Shown piece by piece: positions 9,932-18,271 of a stretch of DNA of 64,000 nucleotides. The translations under genes and the position numbers were made by a program. Positions within the stretch are counted from its first letter, which is position 1, and the number at the start of each line of letters is the position of its first letter. The DNA comes from Henriciella litoralis. GTDB taxonomy: Bacteria; Pseudomonadota; Alphaproteobacteria; Caulobacterales; Hyphomonadaceae. Location: contig NZ_NCSS01000006.1 in the NCBI RefSeq assembly GCF_002088935.1, positions 650,343 to 714,342 of the forward strand. The letters run 5' to 3'. Below the pieces are notes generated by a model. That model saw nothing but the letters and a program-made list of their open reading frames with translations, was not told the DNA's origin and ran no database searches.

Positions 9932-10471
9932 ATGTCTGATATTATCTTTTACGCACTCGCGGCGGTCGTTGCCGTCGCCTTGATCTACGGTCTCAGATGG
10001 GTGGCGTCGCGACACGCCGAGGGGGTCAAATCTGAAGCCAGCGAGAAAATAGGCGAGGCGCTCGGCAAAACACCGGACTTTATCCACGCTTATGGAGCGA
10101 CTGGATTCGGTCTCGATTACCGGGCCAACACGCTGATCGTATATGATCGCAAGTCCGAACTTGAGACCTTCGGGTTCGACAAGATCGGCACCTGGTTCGT
10201 CGGCATGGTTTCAACAGAAATCATGTCTCCGCAAATGGCGCACGCTCTCTCAGACCCTTCGAGCGACACAAGCGTATCTGCCCGCACGACCCACACCAAA
10301 TACGCCATCATTTGCGATACCAACCAGCAGCGGATTTGCCAGGTCGGCATCGTCGGAGATCGTGACGAGTCAGCGGTCAGCGATGCACTCAAGCGGGCCA
10401 TGCCGGACAAGCAGACCTTCGAGCCGATTGGCGCGAAAGCCATGTCAGACCTTTTGCGAGGTCAGCGCTGA
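9932..10471 (+). CDS. Membrane-anchored hypothetical protein
   Basis: A 179-residue protein of no recognised family. One N-terminal hydrophobic helix (about residues 5-22, IIFYALAAVVAVALIYGL) is followed by RWVASRHAEGVKSEASEKIG and a soluble domain of about 130 residues. That domain contains GFGLDYRANTLIVYDRKSEL and KYAIICDTNQQRICQVGIVG. The alternating hydrophobic pattern suggests a small alpha/beta domain held at the inner membrane. The start at 9932 has AGGAG about 14 bases upstream and a nearer GGGGG, so translation is plausible. It stands alone between the groESL terminator and the Sel1-repeat gene. Confidence 0.6.
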   Translation: MSDIIFYALAAVVAVALIYGLRWVASRHAEGVKSEASEKIGEALGKTPDFIHAYGATGFGLDYRANTLIVYDRKSELETFGFDKIGTWFVGMVSTEIMSPQMAHALSDPSSDTSVSARTTHTKYAIICDTNQQRICQVGIVGDRDESAVSDALKRAMPDKQTFEPIGAKAMSDLLRGQR

Positions 10472-10763
10472 TATTTGGCCGTATCGGACGAAACTTTACA
10501 TCGCCTGATGGAGAATGGTCCGTCGCCATCGTGTCAACGCGACGCTCCCGCGGCTGCAAAAACCTGTCCAATGTGAAGTATCGCCAGGAAATCTGGGTTG
10601 GCCCGGCAGAAGTGGTCGCGGCCCTGGACGGCGTTCCGTACGATTAGGGAGAGCCAGCCGCTCAGCCGACAGAGCCTGAAGCGCCGAGATCAACTGCCCT
10701 CAGTTCGATATAGCGAATTTCTAAGACTCCCGTATAGTGACGCCTCATTGACAGGGGACGGTC
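10472..10763. other. Intergenic stretch with a short coding-like frame
   Basis: This gap of about 290 bases precedes the Sel1-repeat gene. One plus-strand frame stays open from inside the preceding gene to a TAG at 10645-10647. Its translation is protein-like near the end (NVKYRQEIWVGPAEVVAALD) but has no good ATG or ribosome-binding site, so it may be a remnant or chance. A TATAGT element at 10733-10738 may be the -10 of the next gene. Nothing else was recognised. Confidence 0.3.
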
Positions 10764-12311
10764 ATGCTCAGGGTTTCAATTCTGGTTTCTATTCTGCTCG
10801 CTATATCAAGCTGGGCGATCTGCCCTGCCGCATTGGCGGATCAGCTGTATGGTATGCGTAGTTTCGACGCCGAAAACGAAAAGGCGAAAGCTTATGTCAA
10901 TTCAGGCGCGCCTGAACTGGCACTGCCGATCTTCGAACGGGGCGCAGAACTTGGCGATATCCGGGCAATCAACAATCTCGCAGGCCTTTACCGAAACGGG
11001 CAGAGCGTCCCCAAGGATACAGCCAACGCCATCAGCCTGTACGAAAAGGCATCTGAAGGCGGCCTGCCGCATGCAGACTACAATCTTGGCTGGATCTATT
11101 TCGGTACCGATGCCGCCTATCTCGATCTGCCCAAAAGCCGGGCTTACTGGCAGAAAGCCGTCGATGCAGATTACGGCCCCGCGTTCAGTCTTCTTGCCCA
11201 GCATTATGATGGCCGGTCAGAACTGCCGCGCGACCCGGAAAGGGTCAAAGATCTGCTCGAACGCGGATCAGCGCTTGGAGACAAGGAAAGCACCTATGCA
11301 CTTGCCCACTTCCTGCTGAACGAACCCGCGCCCCTCGGCGACCCTCAGAGAGCCAGAATGCTGCTGCCTCCGCTATCCCGGAACGGATATGTTCCAGCCA
11401 TGCTGTTGCGCGGCGACATTGCGCGCCTCGGTCTCGCGGGCAACAAGATCTCTTATGTGACTGCGCTCGGAGACTATCAGCAGGCCGAGGAGGCCGGCTC
11501 AACCATCGCGACCGCAAAGATCGAGACGATGGCGCCGCTTTGGTACCGCCGCAATGTTGATCTGCTGAGAACCGGTATTCGGGCAAATGAGATCGAGGCG
11601 ATGGCCGGGCTCACGGTGCAATGCGATTACACCGACTATCTGCCAGCCTGCCACAAGGTCGCCTATGTCGATTACACAGGACAGACCCAACGTGGCCGTG
11701 ACCTTTCAAATGCGGTCAAATATTTGCGCAAAACCTGTGACCTTGGCGAAATGTCGGCGTGCATCCCATATGCCGACGCTGTCGTTGCCTGGGGGCCAAG
11801 CTCAGACCGGGCCGACATCACGCGCGCCGCACAGATGCTGAGTGATGTCTGCAACGAAACGCCGCCAAACTATTCCGCCTGTTACAATCTTGCCTACATG
11901 GAATACTACACCGCCTTCGGCGTCGGCTCTTACGACTCGATGAAACGACATGTTACCGAGGCCTGCTTCAATGGTGGCTATAAGCCCGCCTGCCCCATGG
12001 CGTATGAAGTATTTAATTCAGAAGCAAGATCACGCCGGGCATCTGCCCCAAAACCAAGAGGCGCCATCGACGGTCTTCTGACGATGTTCGTGGACAATTT
12101 CATAGATACAGATCGCGCCGCTGGGCAAGCCGGTCAGCAGGCGATCTATAACAAATATAGCAGCCCGTCTGCCTCCCGCTCATCGACGCCGTCCTATTCC
12201 TCGAGCACGAGCGCCCAGGACAGTCGCGACTTCGACAACTTCATCAATTCGGTCAACGCGATCGGCACCGGCTACAACTCCTCCTGCCCGAGCAGCAATC
12301 CGTATTGTTAA
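10764..12311 (+). CDS. Secreted Sel1-like (TPR) repeat protein
   Basis: A 515-residue exported protein. A signal peptide (LRVSILVSILLAISSWAICP, cleavage near AALA) is followed by Sel1-type helical repeats from about residue 40 to 230. Examples are ELALPIFERGAELGDIRAIN, AISLYEKASEGGLPHADYNL and SRAYWQKAVDADYGPAFSLL. The second half has many cysteines (CDYTDYLPACHK, CDLGEMSACIPYADA, CNETPPNYSACYNLAYME, CFNGGYKPACPMAYE), resembling Sel1-like repeats stabilised by disulfides in the periplasm. The C terminus is Ser-rich and ends with SSCPSSNPYC. Sel1 proteins act as interaction scaffolds; the partner is unknown. The start has AGGGGAC just upstream. Confidence 0.75.
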   Translation: MLRVSILVSILLAISSWAICPAALADQLYGMRSFDAENEKAKAYVNSGAPELALPIFERGAELGDIRAINNLAGLYRNGQSVPKDTANAISLYEKASEGGLPHADYNLGWIYFGTDAAYLDLPKSRAYWQKAVDADYGPAFSLLAQHYDGRSELPRDPERVKDLLERGSALGDKESTYALAHFLLNEPAPLGDPQRARMLLPPLSRNGYVPAMLLRGDIARLGLAGNKISYVTALGDYQQAEEAGSTIATAKIETMAPLWYRRNVDLLRTGIRANEIEAMAGLTVQCDYTDYLPACHKVAYVDYTGQTQRGRDLSNAVKYLRKTCDLGEMSACIPYADAVVAWGPSSDRADITRAAQMLSDVCNETPPNYSACYNLAYMEYYTAFGVGSYDSMKRHVTEACFNGGYKPACPMAYEVFNSEARSRRASAPKPRGAIDGLLTMFVDNFIDTDRAAGQAGQQAIYNKYSSPSASRSSTPSYSSSTSAQDSRDFDNFINSVNAIGTGYNSSCPSSNPYC

Positions 12312-12397
12312 ACTGCGACCTTTGAGCGAAACTGTTCACCCCGCATGAGAGTATCTGTCACTTGCGTGCGTTGCGGCGGATGCTTTATCACCAACCC

Positions 12398-13102
12398 ATG
12401 AGCAAGATTTACAAGACAGCCGAAGATGCCCTCGATGGGGTGCTATTTGACGGCATGAAAATCGCCGCTGGCGGCTTTGGCCTCTGCGGTATTCCCGAGC
12501 TTTCCATCGCGGCCATTGCGAAGGCCGGGACGAAAGACCTGACGGTCTATTCCAACAATGCTGGCGTCGACGGGTTCGGCCTTGGCGTGCTGCTGGAAAG
12601 CAAGCAGGTCAAGAAGATGGGATCGTCCTATGTCGGCGAGAACAAGGAATTCATGCGCCAGTATCTCGGCGGCGAGCTTGAGCTGGAATTCAACCCGCAG
12701 GGCACACTGGCTGAGCGCATGCGCGCGGGCGGCGCCGGCATTGCCGGCTTCTATACCAAGACCGGCTACGGCACCGTTATCGCTGAAGGCAAGGAAGTGA
12801 AGGAATTCCACGGCGAGAAGTACATTCTCGAAGAAGGCATCTTCGCAGACCTCGCCATCGTGAAAGCCTGGAAGGCCGACACGACTGGCAACGCCATCTT
12901 CCGCAAGACAGCTCGCAACTTCAATGAGCCTGCCGCGATGTGCGGCAAGATCTGCGTCATGGAAGTCGAGGAAATCGTCGAACCTGGCGAGCTTGACTCG
13001 AACCACATTCACCTGCCCGGCGTGTTCGTGCACCGGCTGGTACAGGGCACATTCGAAAAGCGTATTGAGCAACGCACGACCCGGAAGAAGGAGACTGCCT
13101 GA
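12398..13102 (+). CDS. scoA: 3-oxoacid (succinyl-CoA:acetoacetate-type) CoA-transferase subunit A
   Basis: A 234-residue alpha subunit of a class I CoA-transferase, which activates acetoacetate or similar 3-oxoacids with CoA from succinyl-CoA. Recognisable elements are the N-terminal [32 protein letters not shown] (glycine-rich CoA-binding region), [30 protein letters not shown] and FYTKTGYGT. It overlaps subunit B by one base (TGATG), so the two are translationally coupled. Start 12398 fits the family N terminus; the frame is open further upstream from a TTG without family similarity. The exact acyl acceptor cannot be read from sequence. The context with other acyl-CoA genes supports fatty-acid or ketone-body catabolism. 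Confidence 0.93.
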   Translation: MSKIYKTAEDALDGVLFDGMKIAAGGFGLCGIPELSIAAIAKAGTKDLTVYSNNAGVDGFGLGVLLESKQVKKMGSSYVGENKEFMRQYLGGELELEFNPQGTLAERMRAGGAGIAGFYTKTGYGTVIAEGKEVKEFHGEKYILEEGIFADLAIVKAWKADTTGNAIFRKTARNFNEPAAMCGKICVMEVEEIVEPGELDSNHIHLPGVFVHRLVQGTFEKRIEQRTTRKKETA

Positions 13103-13731
13103 TGCCCTGGACACGAGATCAGATGGCCGAACGCGCCGCGCAGGAGCTGGAAGACGGGATGTACGTCAATCTCGGCATCGGTATTCCGACGCTGGTGGCG
13201 AACCACATCCCGGACGGAGTCGAGGTAACGCTTCAATCGGAGAACGGCATGCTGGGCATGGGGCCTTTCCCTTATGAGGGCGAGGAAGATGCTGACCTCA
13301 TCAATGCCGGCAAGCAGACCATCACTGAACTGCCTCACACCGCCTTTTTCGACAGCTCGATGAGCTTTGCGATGATCCGCGGCGGCAAGATCAACATGGC
13401 CATCCTTGGCGCCATGGAAGTCGCTGAGAATGGCGACATCGCCAACTGGATGATCCCCGGCAAGCTGGTCAAAGGCATGGGCGGCGCGATGGACCTCGTC
13501 GCTGGTGTAAAGCGCATTGTCGTCATCACTGACCACACGTCCAAATCCGGTGAGCCGAAGCTAATCAAGGAATGCACCCTGCCATTGACCGGCAAGGGCG
13601 TCGTCAACCGTATCATCACCGATCTCGGCGTGTTTGATGTGGTGGAAGGCGGACTGAAAGTCGTTGAGATGGCCCCTGGCGTCGAGATGGATGAGATCCG
13701 GGAAAAGACAAGCGCGGCGCTGGTCGAATGA
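13102..13731 (+). CDS. scoB: 3-oxoacid CoA-transferase subunit B
   Basis: A 209-residue beta subunit pairing with the preceding gene product. It carries the catalytic glutamate in the signature [12 protein letters not shown]. That glutamate forms the glutamyl-CoA thioester intermediate. Other family elements are [37 protein letters not shown] and [20 protein letters not shown]. Family length is normal. Its start overlaps the scoA stop by one base and its stop overlaps the yjdM start (ATGA), making a three-gene unit. The heterodimer is cytosolic. Confidence 0.95.
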   Translation: MPWTRDQMAERAAQELEDGMYVNLGIGIPTLVANHIPDGVEVTLQSENGMLGMGPFPYEGEEDADLINAGKQTITELPHTAFFDSSMSFAMIRGGKINMAILGAMEVAENGDIANWMIPGKLVKGMGGAMDLVAGVKRIVVITDHTSKSGEPKLIKECTLPLTGKGVVNRIITDLGVFDVVEGGLKVVEMAPGVEMDEIREKTSAALVE

Positions 13732-14063
13732 GCGAACTTCCCCCCTGCCCGCTTTGTAATTCAGCCTTTACGTATGAGGACGGCGCGCTGCTCGTGTGCC
13801 CGGAATGCGCGCATGAATGGCCTGCGGACCCTTCGCTGGACCCTGACGTAAAAGTCTGGCGGGATGCCAACGGCACCGTCCTCGAGGATGGCGACACGGT
13901 CACCGTCATCAAGGACCTTAAGGTCAAAGGTTCATCCAGCGTTGTGAAAGTCGGCACGCGCGTGAAGAATATCCGGCTCGTCGACGGCGATCATGACATC
14001 GATTGCAAGATCGACGGCATCGGACAGATGGGCCTCAAAACCGAGTTTGTGAAAAAGGCCTGA
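13728..14063 (+). CDS. yjdM: Zinc-ribbon PhnA/YjdM-family protein
   Basis: A 111-residue protein of the PhnA (now YjdM) family. The N-terminal zinc ribbon has CPLC (residues 7-10) and CPEC (23-26). The C-terminal domain contains [20 protein letters not shown] and [20 protein letters not shown], an SH3-like fold typical of the family. Despite the old name alkylphosphonate utilisation protein, the family has no established role in phosphonate breakdown. The ATGA overlap with scoB is unusual for this gene and suggests co-expression, though a functional link is unproven. Family identity is firm; function is not. Confidence 0.88.
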   Translation: MSELPPCPLCNSAFTYEDGALLVCPECAHEWPADPSLDPDVKVWRDANGTVLEDGDTVTVIKDLKVKGSSSVVKVGTRVKNIRLVDGDHDIDCKIDGIGQMGLKTEFVKKA

Positions 14064-14097
14064 GGCGCGGACTTCGACAGCCTCAGTGCCCGATTGG

Positions 14098-15087
14098 TCA
14101 CTCGCCCGGCTCGGCAGCCTCCAGAACGGCAAAGAGCCTGCGTTCATCCTTGCGCAGTCTGACAGGCCCTGCCTCTGCATCTGGCGTCTCGCCATCGCGG
14201 GCCATCTCGATTACGCGCGGGTGGATGTAGGAATTGCGAGCAATCGTCGGCGTGTTACCTAGATGATCAGCGGCGGCTTCTGACACAGCCTTGATGCTGT
14301 CGGCGCCCTTCCGGAGCGCCTTGATCGCGGCGACCGAGCCGCCCCAGGTCCTGAAGTCCTTGGCTGTAAAACCGCCATCAGCGACGCGCTGGATGAAGCG
14401 GTTGACCTGAGTCGAGCCGACATGGCCATCCGGTGTATTGAAAAGCGACTGGCCTTTCAGGCACTGGAGCTCGCTGACCGCCGCGACCAGCGAGGCATCA
14501 CAGATCGAGATTTCCTGTTGCTTGCCACCCTTGCCTTTGAACTTCAGGCGCACCGTATCGTCGCCCGTCTGACGGACGTGTCGCTTGTAGAGCGTGGACG
14601 CCCCAAACGCTCCGGTTTCGGCGTACCGCTCAGACCCGATGCGCAACGCGCCCTTGTCGAGGATCCGGACGATGGCCGCCGTCGCGAGCTCTGCATGATC
14701 TTGCGGATTATCCAGCACCTCGCGCACGTGCTTGCGCAAACGCGGTAGCGCCTCGCCAAAGGACTTCATGTCCGAGAATTTGACCTGCTCGCAATGTAGC
14801 CGCCAGTCGGGGTGATAGCGGTATTGCGTGCGCCCGGCTTCATCGACGCCTGTCGCCTGCAAATGGCCATCCGGCTTTTCGCATATCCAGACATCGGTCC
14901 AGGCTGGCGGCAGAACCAGCGCTTCAGCACGTTCGCGCGCCTCGCCGGTCAGCGTGTTGCCGTCTGCATCCTGATAGGTGAAGCCGTTGCCATAAGGCTT
15001 GCGGGTCCATCCTCGCCCCGAACATTCAACATAGATAAGGCCGGCATCGGCGGGCTTCATGTCATCGCGGGCGAGTGAGAAAGGCAT
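14098..15087 (-). CDS. DNA topoisomerase IB (poxvirus-like)
   Basis: A 329-residue bacterial type IB topoisomerase, which relaxes supercoils through a 3'-phosphotyrosyl intermediate. The N-terminal domain has GLIYVECSGRGWTRKPYGNG, LVLPPAWTDVWICEKPDGHL and GRTQYRYHPDW. The catalytic domain has LRIGSERYAETGAFGASTL (first arginine region), KFKGKGGKQQEI, and TAKDFRTWGGSVAA with the second arginine. The tyrosine lies in NSYIHPRVIEM. All expected catalytic-type residues are visible. The start at 15087 is chosen because the family N terminus begins there; an upstream extension to 15153 has no similarity. It is convergent with yjdM and divergent from the thiolase-like gene. Its role beside the usual gyrase and topoisomerase I is unclear. 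Confidence 0.88.
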   Translation of the reverse strand: MPFSLARDDMKPADAGLIYVECSGRGWTRKPYGNGFTYQDADGNTLTGEARERAEALVLPPAWTDVWICEKPDGHLQATGVDEAGRTQYRYHPDWRLHCEQVKFSDMKSFGEALPRLRKHVREVLDNPQDHAELATAAIVRILDKGALRIGSERYAETGAFGASTLYKRHVRQTGDDTVRLKFKGKGGKQQEISICDASLVAAVSELQCLKGQSLFNTPDGHVGSTQVNRFIQRVADGGFTAKDFRTWGGSVAAIKALRKGADSIKAVSEAAADHLGNTPTIARNSYIHPRVIEMARDGETPDAEAGPVRLRKDERRLFAVLEAAEPGE

Positions 15088-15206
15088 ATGATCACAACCT
15101 TGCAACGCGCTCTGTAGTTCCCGCCACAGGTGGCGCGGCGTCAGCACTTGCACGAAACATCAGCGTAGCCGACTGTATCGGCAACAAATTCAGGGAGATT
15201 TCACGG

Positions 15207-16715
15207 ATGGCTAAGGGTTCAATGCCGGTACTAGTGGGCGTCGGTCAGTTCATGAGCGAATGGGATGGCAGTGAGGGCGCGGAGGGTGCCCCGTCGCCGC
15301 TGAGTCTTGCGGTGGAAGCATCGAAAGCAGCGCTCGCAGATGCTGGCATATCCGGCAGCGACATCGACACGGTGACCTTTGTCCGCATCTTTGAGGACTC
15401 GGTCCGCAATGCGCCTCACCCCCACGGCCACAACACTAATCTGCCCGGCACGTTGGCCCGCGACATTGGCGCGACGCCTGAGCGTCTGATCTATTCCGAT
15501 GTCGGCGGTCAAAGCCCGCAAGCGCTCGCCAATGAGATGGCGGCCCGCATCCATGCTGGCGAGGTCGAGATTGCGCTTGTGGCCGGGTCCGAGGCCAATC
15601 GCGCGTCCAAGGGCGCGCGCAAGAACAAGGTTGAGATCAAATGGGCTGATAGCTCAGATGCCGACTATGAAGATCGCGGCCTTGGCGGCCAGATGATCTC
15701 CCGCGAAGAGATCAAGCACGGCCTGGTGGCCCCTGCCTATTTCTATGCGCTGTTTGAAAATGCGATTGCTGCCCGTGAAGGTCGTGGCCGCTCTGGCCAG
15801 CGCGCAGCGATGGCAGCGCTCTTCCAACCTTTCACCGAAGTCGCAGCAAACAACCCGTATGCGCAGTTTCCCGAAGCGCGCACGGAAGAGTTTCTCGCGA
15901 CACCGTCTCCGAAAAATTACGAGTTCGCAGATCCCTTCCTGAAATGGCATATCGCGCAGGATGCGGTGAACCAGGGCGCAGCTTTCATCATCATGTCCGA
16001 GGACAAGGCCGATGAGCTTGGCGTCGATGCAGACAAGCGCGTCTATCTGCATGGCGCGGGCGAGGCGGGCGACGATCTTATCTCGCTACGCCCGAAACTT
16101 GATGGCTCCTGGGCCATGGAACAGGCGATCCATCGCGCCCTGAAACAAGCTGACAAGACGCCCGGCGGTATCTCGCATTTTGATCTTTATTCGTGCTTTC
16201 CATGCGCGGTGTTCTCATCTGCAGCCGTGCTCGGCATCGATCCGGAAACCGATGATCGCCCACTTACGCTGACGGGCGGCCTGCCCTTCTTTGGGGGGCC
16301 GGGCAACAATTACTCCATGCACGGCATCGCCGAGATGGCGGCAAAGCTTCGCGAGGAAGCCGGCTCATTTGGTCTCGTGCTCGCCAATGGCGGCTGGATG
16401 ACAAAGGAGGCCGTCGGTGTCTGGTCAACGACGCGGCCTGATGTGTTCAAACCGGTCGAGAAAGCTGCCAAGCCTACGGAGCAGGTTGAACTTGATCCGG
16501 CCCCAGAAGGCGGAACGGTTGAGACCTACACCGTCGTGCATGGCCGCGAAGGCCCGGCGCATGGTGTCATCTTCGGACGTACAGATGCTGGAAAGCGTTT
16601 CATCGCCGTGGCCGAGCCAGCCGCGCTCAAGCAACTGCGCGAGGACGCATCGCCGGTCGGCGCGCGCGTGACGACAACAACCGAAGGAGAAGTGACAAGC
16701 TTCCGGTTTGCCTGA
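15207..16715 (+). CDS. Thiolase-like acetyl-CoA acetyltransferase family protein lacking the nucleophilic cysteine
   Basis: A 502-residue member of the thiolase-like (SCP2-thiolase/TLP) group. It has the thiolase fold signatures GVGQF, LAVEASKAALADAGISGSDI, ALVAGSEA, and a C-terminal NNYSMHGI and LANGGWMTKEAVG. Residues from about 400 form the extra C-terminal domain of this subgroup (VETYTVVHGREGPAHGVIFG). The position that bears the reactive cysteine in true thiolases reads DVGGQSPQAL (98-107), so ordinary thiolytic chemistry is not expected, as is usual in this subgroup. The start at 15207 has AGGGAGA at a good distance; the upstream extension is unrelated. Members may process or carry acyl-CoA or steroid-like CoA esters, but no reaction is assigned. 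Confidence 0.82.
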   Translation: MAKGSMPVLVGVGQFMSEWDGSEGAEGAPSPLSLAVEASKAALADAGISGSDIDTVTFVRIFEDSVRNAPHPHGHNTNLPGTLARDIGATPERLIYSDVGGQSPQALANEMAARIHAGEVEIALVAGSEANRASKGARKNKVEIKWADSSDADYEDRGLGGQMISREEIKHGLVAPAYFYALFENAIAAREGRGRSGQRAAMAALFQPFTEVAANNPYAQFPEARTEEFLATPSPKNYEFADPFLKWHIAQDAVNQGAAFIIMSEDKADELGVDADKRVYLHGAGEAGDDLISLRPKLDGSWAMEQAIHRALKQADKTPGGISHFDLYSCFPCAVFSSAAVLGIDPETDDRPLTLTGGLPFFGGPGNNYSMHGIAEMAAKLREEAGSFGLVLANGGWMTKEAVGVWSTTRPDVFKPVEKAAKPTEQVELDPAPEGGTVETYTVVHGREGPAHGVIFGRTDAGKRFIAVAEPAALKQLREDASPVGARVTTTTEGEVTSFRFA

Positions 16716-16757
16716 TAGCTTCGCTCTGATTGTCCTGATCAGAATCGGAGGCCCGCA

Positions 16758-17189
16758 ATGGCGTTGAAGACTTCCCTGGCCGCTGGCCTGATCGCCTTAA
16801 CGGCGACGACGCTATCGGCCTGCGTGACGCAGCCGCAACCCTGCACGCAGGAATGGATCGAATGGAAGACTGATCGCGTCCTGACACGGTTTGCCCGCGA
16901 CAATTCCGATACGGTACGGGCGCTACGCCGGGTGTCAGGCGAGGTAGAGTCGCCGTCCGCGCTCATGGCGATCCAGCTGATAACGCTGGCGGACGACTTT
17001 ACTGAGCTTGCCAGAAGTTTCGATCGCATCGTTCTGCCGGAGCTGAACGCCGCCGTCGCGCAATGCGGCGAGCCTCGCAACTTCATGCCCGCTTTCACCC
17101 AATTCCTGCGCCGTGAGGACGTCGGCGAAGATGTCATCGAGTGGATCGAGGCACTAGGATACATCGCTCTGGATCAACGGCGCCCATGA
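16758..17189 (+). CDS. Small lipoprotein of unknown function
   Basis: A 143-residue predicted lipoprotein. The signal peptide MALKTSLAAGLIALTATTLS ends in the lipobox LSAC, with Cys at residue 22. The mature part is short, alpha-helical and acidic (DNSDTVRALRRVSGEVESPS, LITLADDFTELARSFDRIVL), with two further cysteines (CTQEW and AQCGEP). GGAGG six bases before ATG supports the start. The stop codon overlaps the zntB start (ATGA), so the two genes are probably co-transcribed and translationally coupled. No family was recognised. Confidence 0.7.
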   Translation: MALKTSLAAGLIALTATTLSACVTQPQPCTQEWIEWKTDRVLTRFARDNSDTVRALRRVSGEVESPSALMAIQLITLADDFTELARSFDRIVLPELNAAVAQCGEPRNFMPAFTQFLRREDVGEDVIEWIEALGYIALDQRRP

Positions 17190-18172
17190 CAAGTACGCAA
17201 GATACCCCTCTGATTTTCGGCTTTGAGTTTGACGAAGATGGCGGCGCCAGGAAACTATCCTGGGAGGAATTAGCAAGTGGACCGGCCGCCCGGCCCGGCG
17301 TTCGGCGCTGGCTTCACCTTGATCGTCTGTCACCTGCCGCACAGACTTGGCTCAATACGGTGAGCGGGATCGACGCCGTCATCGACAGGGCTTTGCTGCA
17401 GGAGGACACCCGCCCCCGCTGCGCGCGTCATGGCGACGGCCTTCTGATCAATTTGCGCGGGGTGAACCTCAATGAAGGGGCCGCCCCCGAAGACATGATC
17501 GCCATCCGGATATGGATGACGGAAGAGGTGGTCGTCTCGCTGCGCGCCTATCACATTATGGCGGTCCAGGATCTTCACGACCAGATCATGGCAGGAGACA
17601 TCCCGAACTCGAGCGGCGCAATCGTTTCAACGATCGCGACGCGGCTGACCCACCGTATTGAGCCGGTTGTTGCTGATCTTGATGACGAGGCAGACCAGTT
17701 TGAAGACTCGCTTCTGGAGGATGGCGCCACATTGCCAAAAACGGCATTGGCGAGCTTTCGCCGCAAGGTCCTCACCATCCGCCGCTACATCATTCCGCAA
17801 CGCGAAGCGCTCGCGCACATTATTCGTGAGGGCGAGGATATGTTCAGTACCGGCGATATCCTCCATCTGAGAGAAATCGCCGACCGTGTGATCCGCATTG
17901 GGGAAGAGCTGGATTCCATCCGTGAGCGGAGCCTGGTCCTGCAGGAACAGGTGATGGAAGAGCGTAGCGAACGGATGAACGAGCGGCTTTTTGTCCTCTC
18001 CATCATCTCGGCAATCTTCCTGCCGCTTGGTTTTGTCACCGGGCTTTTTGGCGTCAACCTTGGGGGTATGCCGGGCTTGAACGATGCGGCTGCCTTCACC
18101 CTGCTGTGTATTGGACTGGTGGGGCTGACCGTTGCGCTCTTGTTGATGCTGCGAAGGATGCGCTGGCTCTAA
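17186..18172 (+). CDS. zntB: CorA-family Zn2+ transporter ZntB
   Basis: A 328-residue CorA-superfamily protein of the ZntB branch, a pentameric inner-membrane divalent-cation transporter. The long cytoplasmic domain (residues 1 to about 265) has ALLQEDTRPRCARHGDGLLI and NLRGVNLNEGAAPEDMIAIR, typical of ZntB. The long helix FRRKVLTIRRYIIPQREAL follows. Two transmembrane helices sit at the end (LFVLSIISAIFLPLGFVTGL and FTLLCIGLVGLTVALLLML). The pore signature reads GVNLGG; ZntB proteins commonly show GVN where CorA has GMN. The start overlaps the lipoprotein stop by four bases (ATGA). ZntB was described first as a zinc exporter and later as a proton-coupled importer, so direction is left open. 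Confidence 0.9.
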   Translation: MTSTQDTPLIFGFEFDEDGGARKLSWEELASGPAARPGVRRWLHLDRLSPAAQTWLNTVSGIDAVIDRALLQEDTRPRCARHGDGLLINLRGVNLNEGAAPEDMIAIRIWMTEEVVVSLRAYHIMAVQDLHDQIMAGDIPNSSGAIVSTIATRLTHRIEPVVADLDDEADQFEDSLLEDGATLPKTALASFRRKVLTIRRYIIPQREALAHIIREGEDMFSTGDILHLREIADRVIRIGEELDSIRERSLVLQEQVMEERSERMNERLFVLSIISAIFLPLGFVTGLFGVNLGGMPGLNDAAAFTLLCIGLVGLTVALLLMLRRMRWL

Positions 18173-18271
18173 ACGCCGCAATCACTGCCCTTCAACTTTT
18201 GTGTCGACCCTTGTCGTTGCACGCCTGCTGTGCGCCAAATGGGGAAAACAAAAGACCGGAGGAAACGACAC

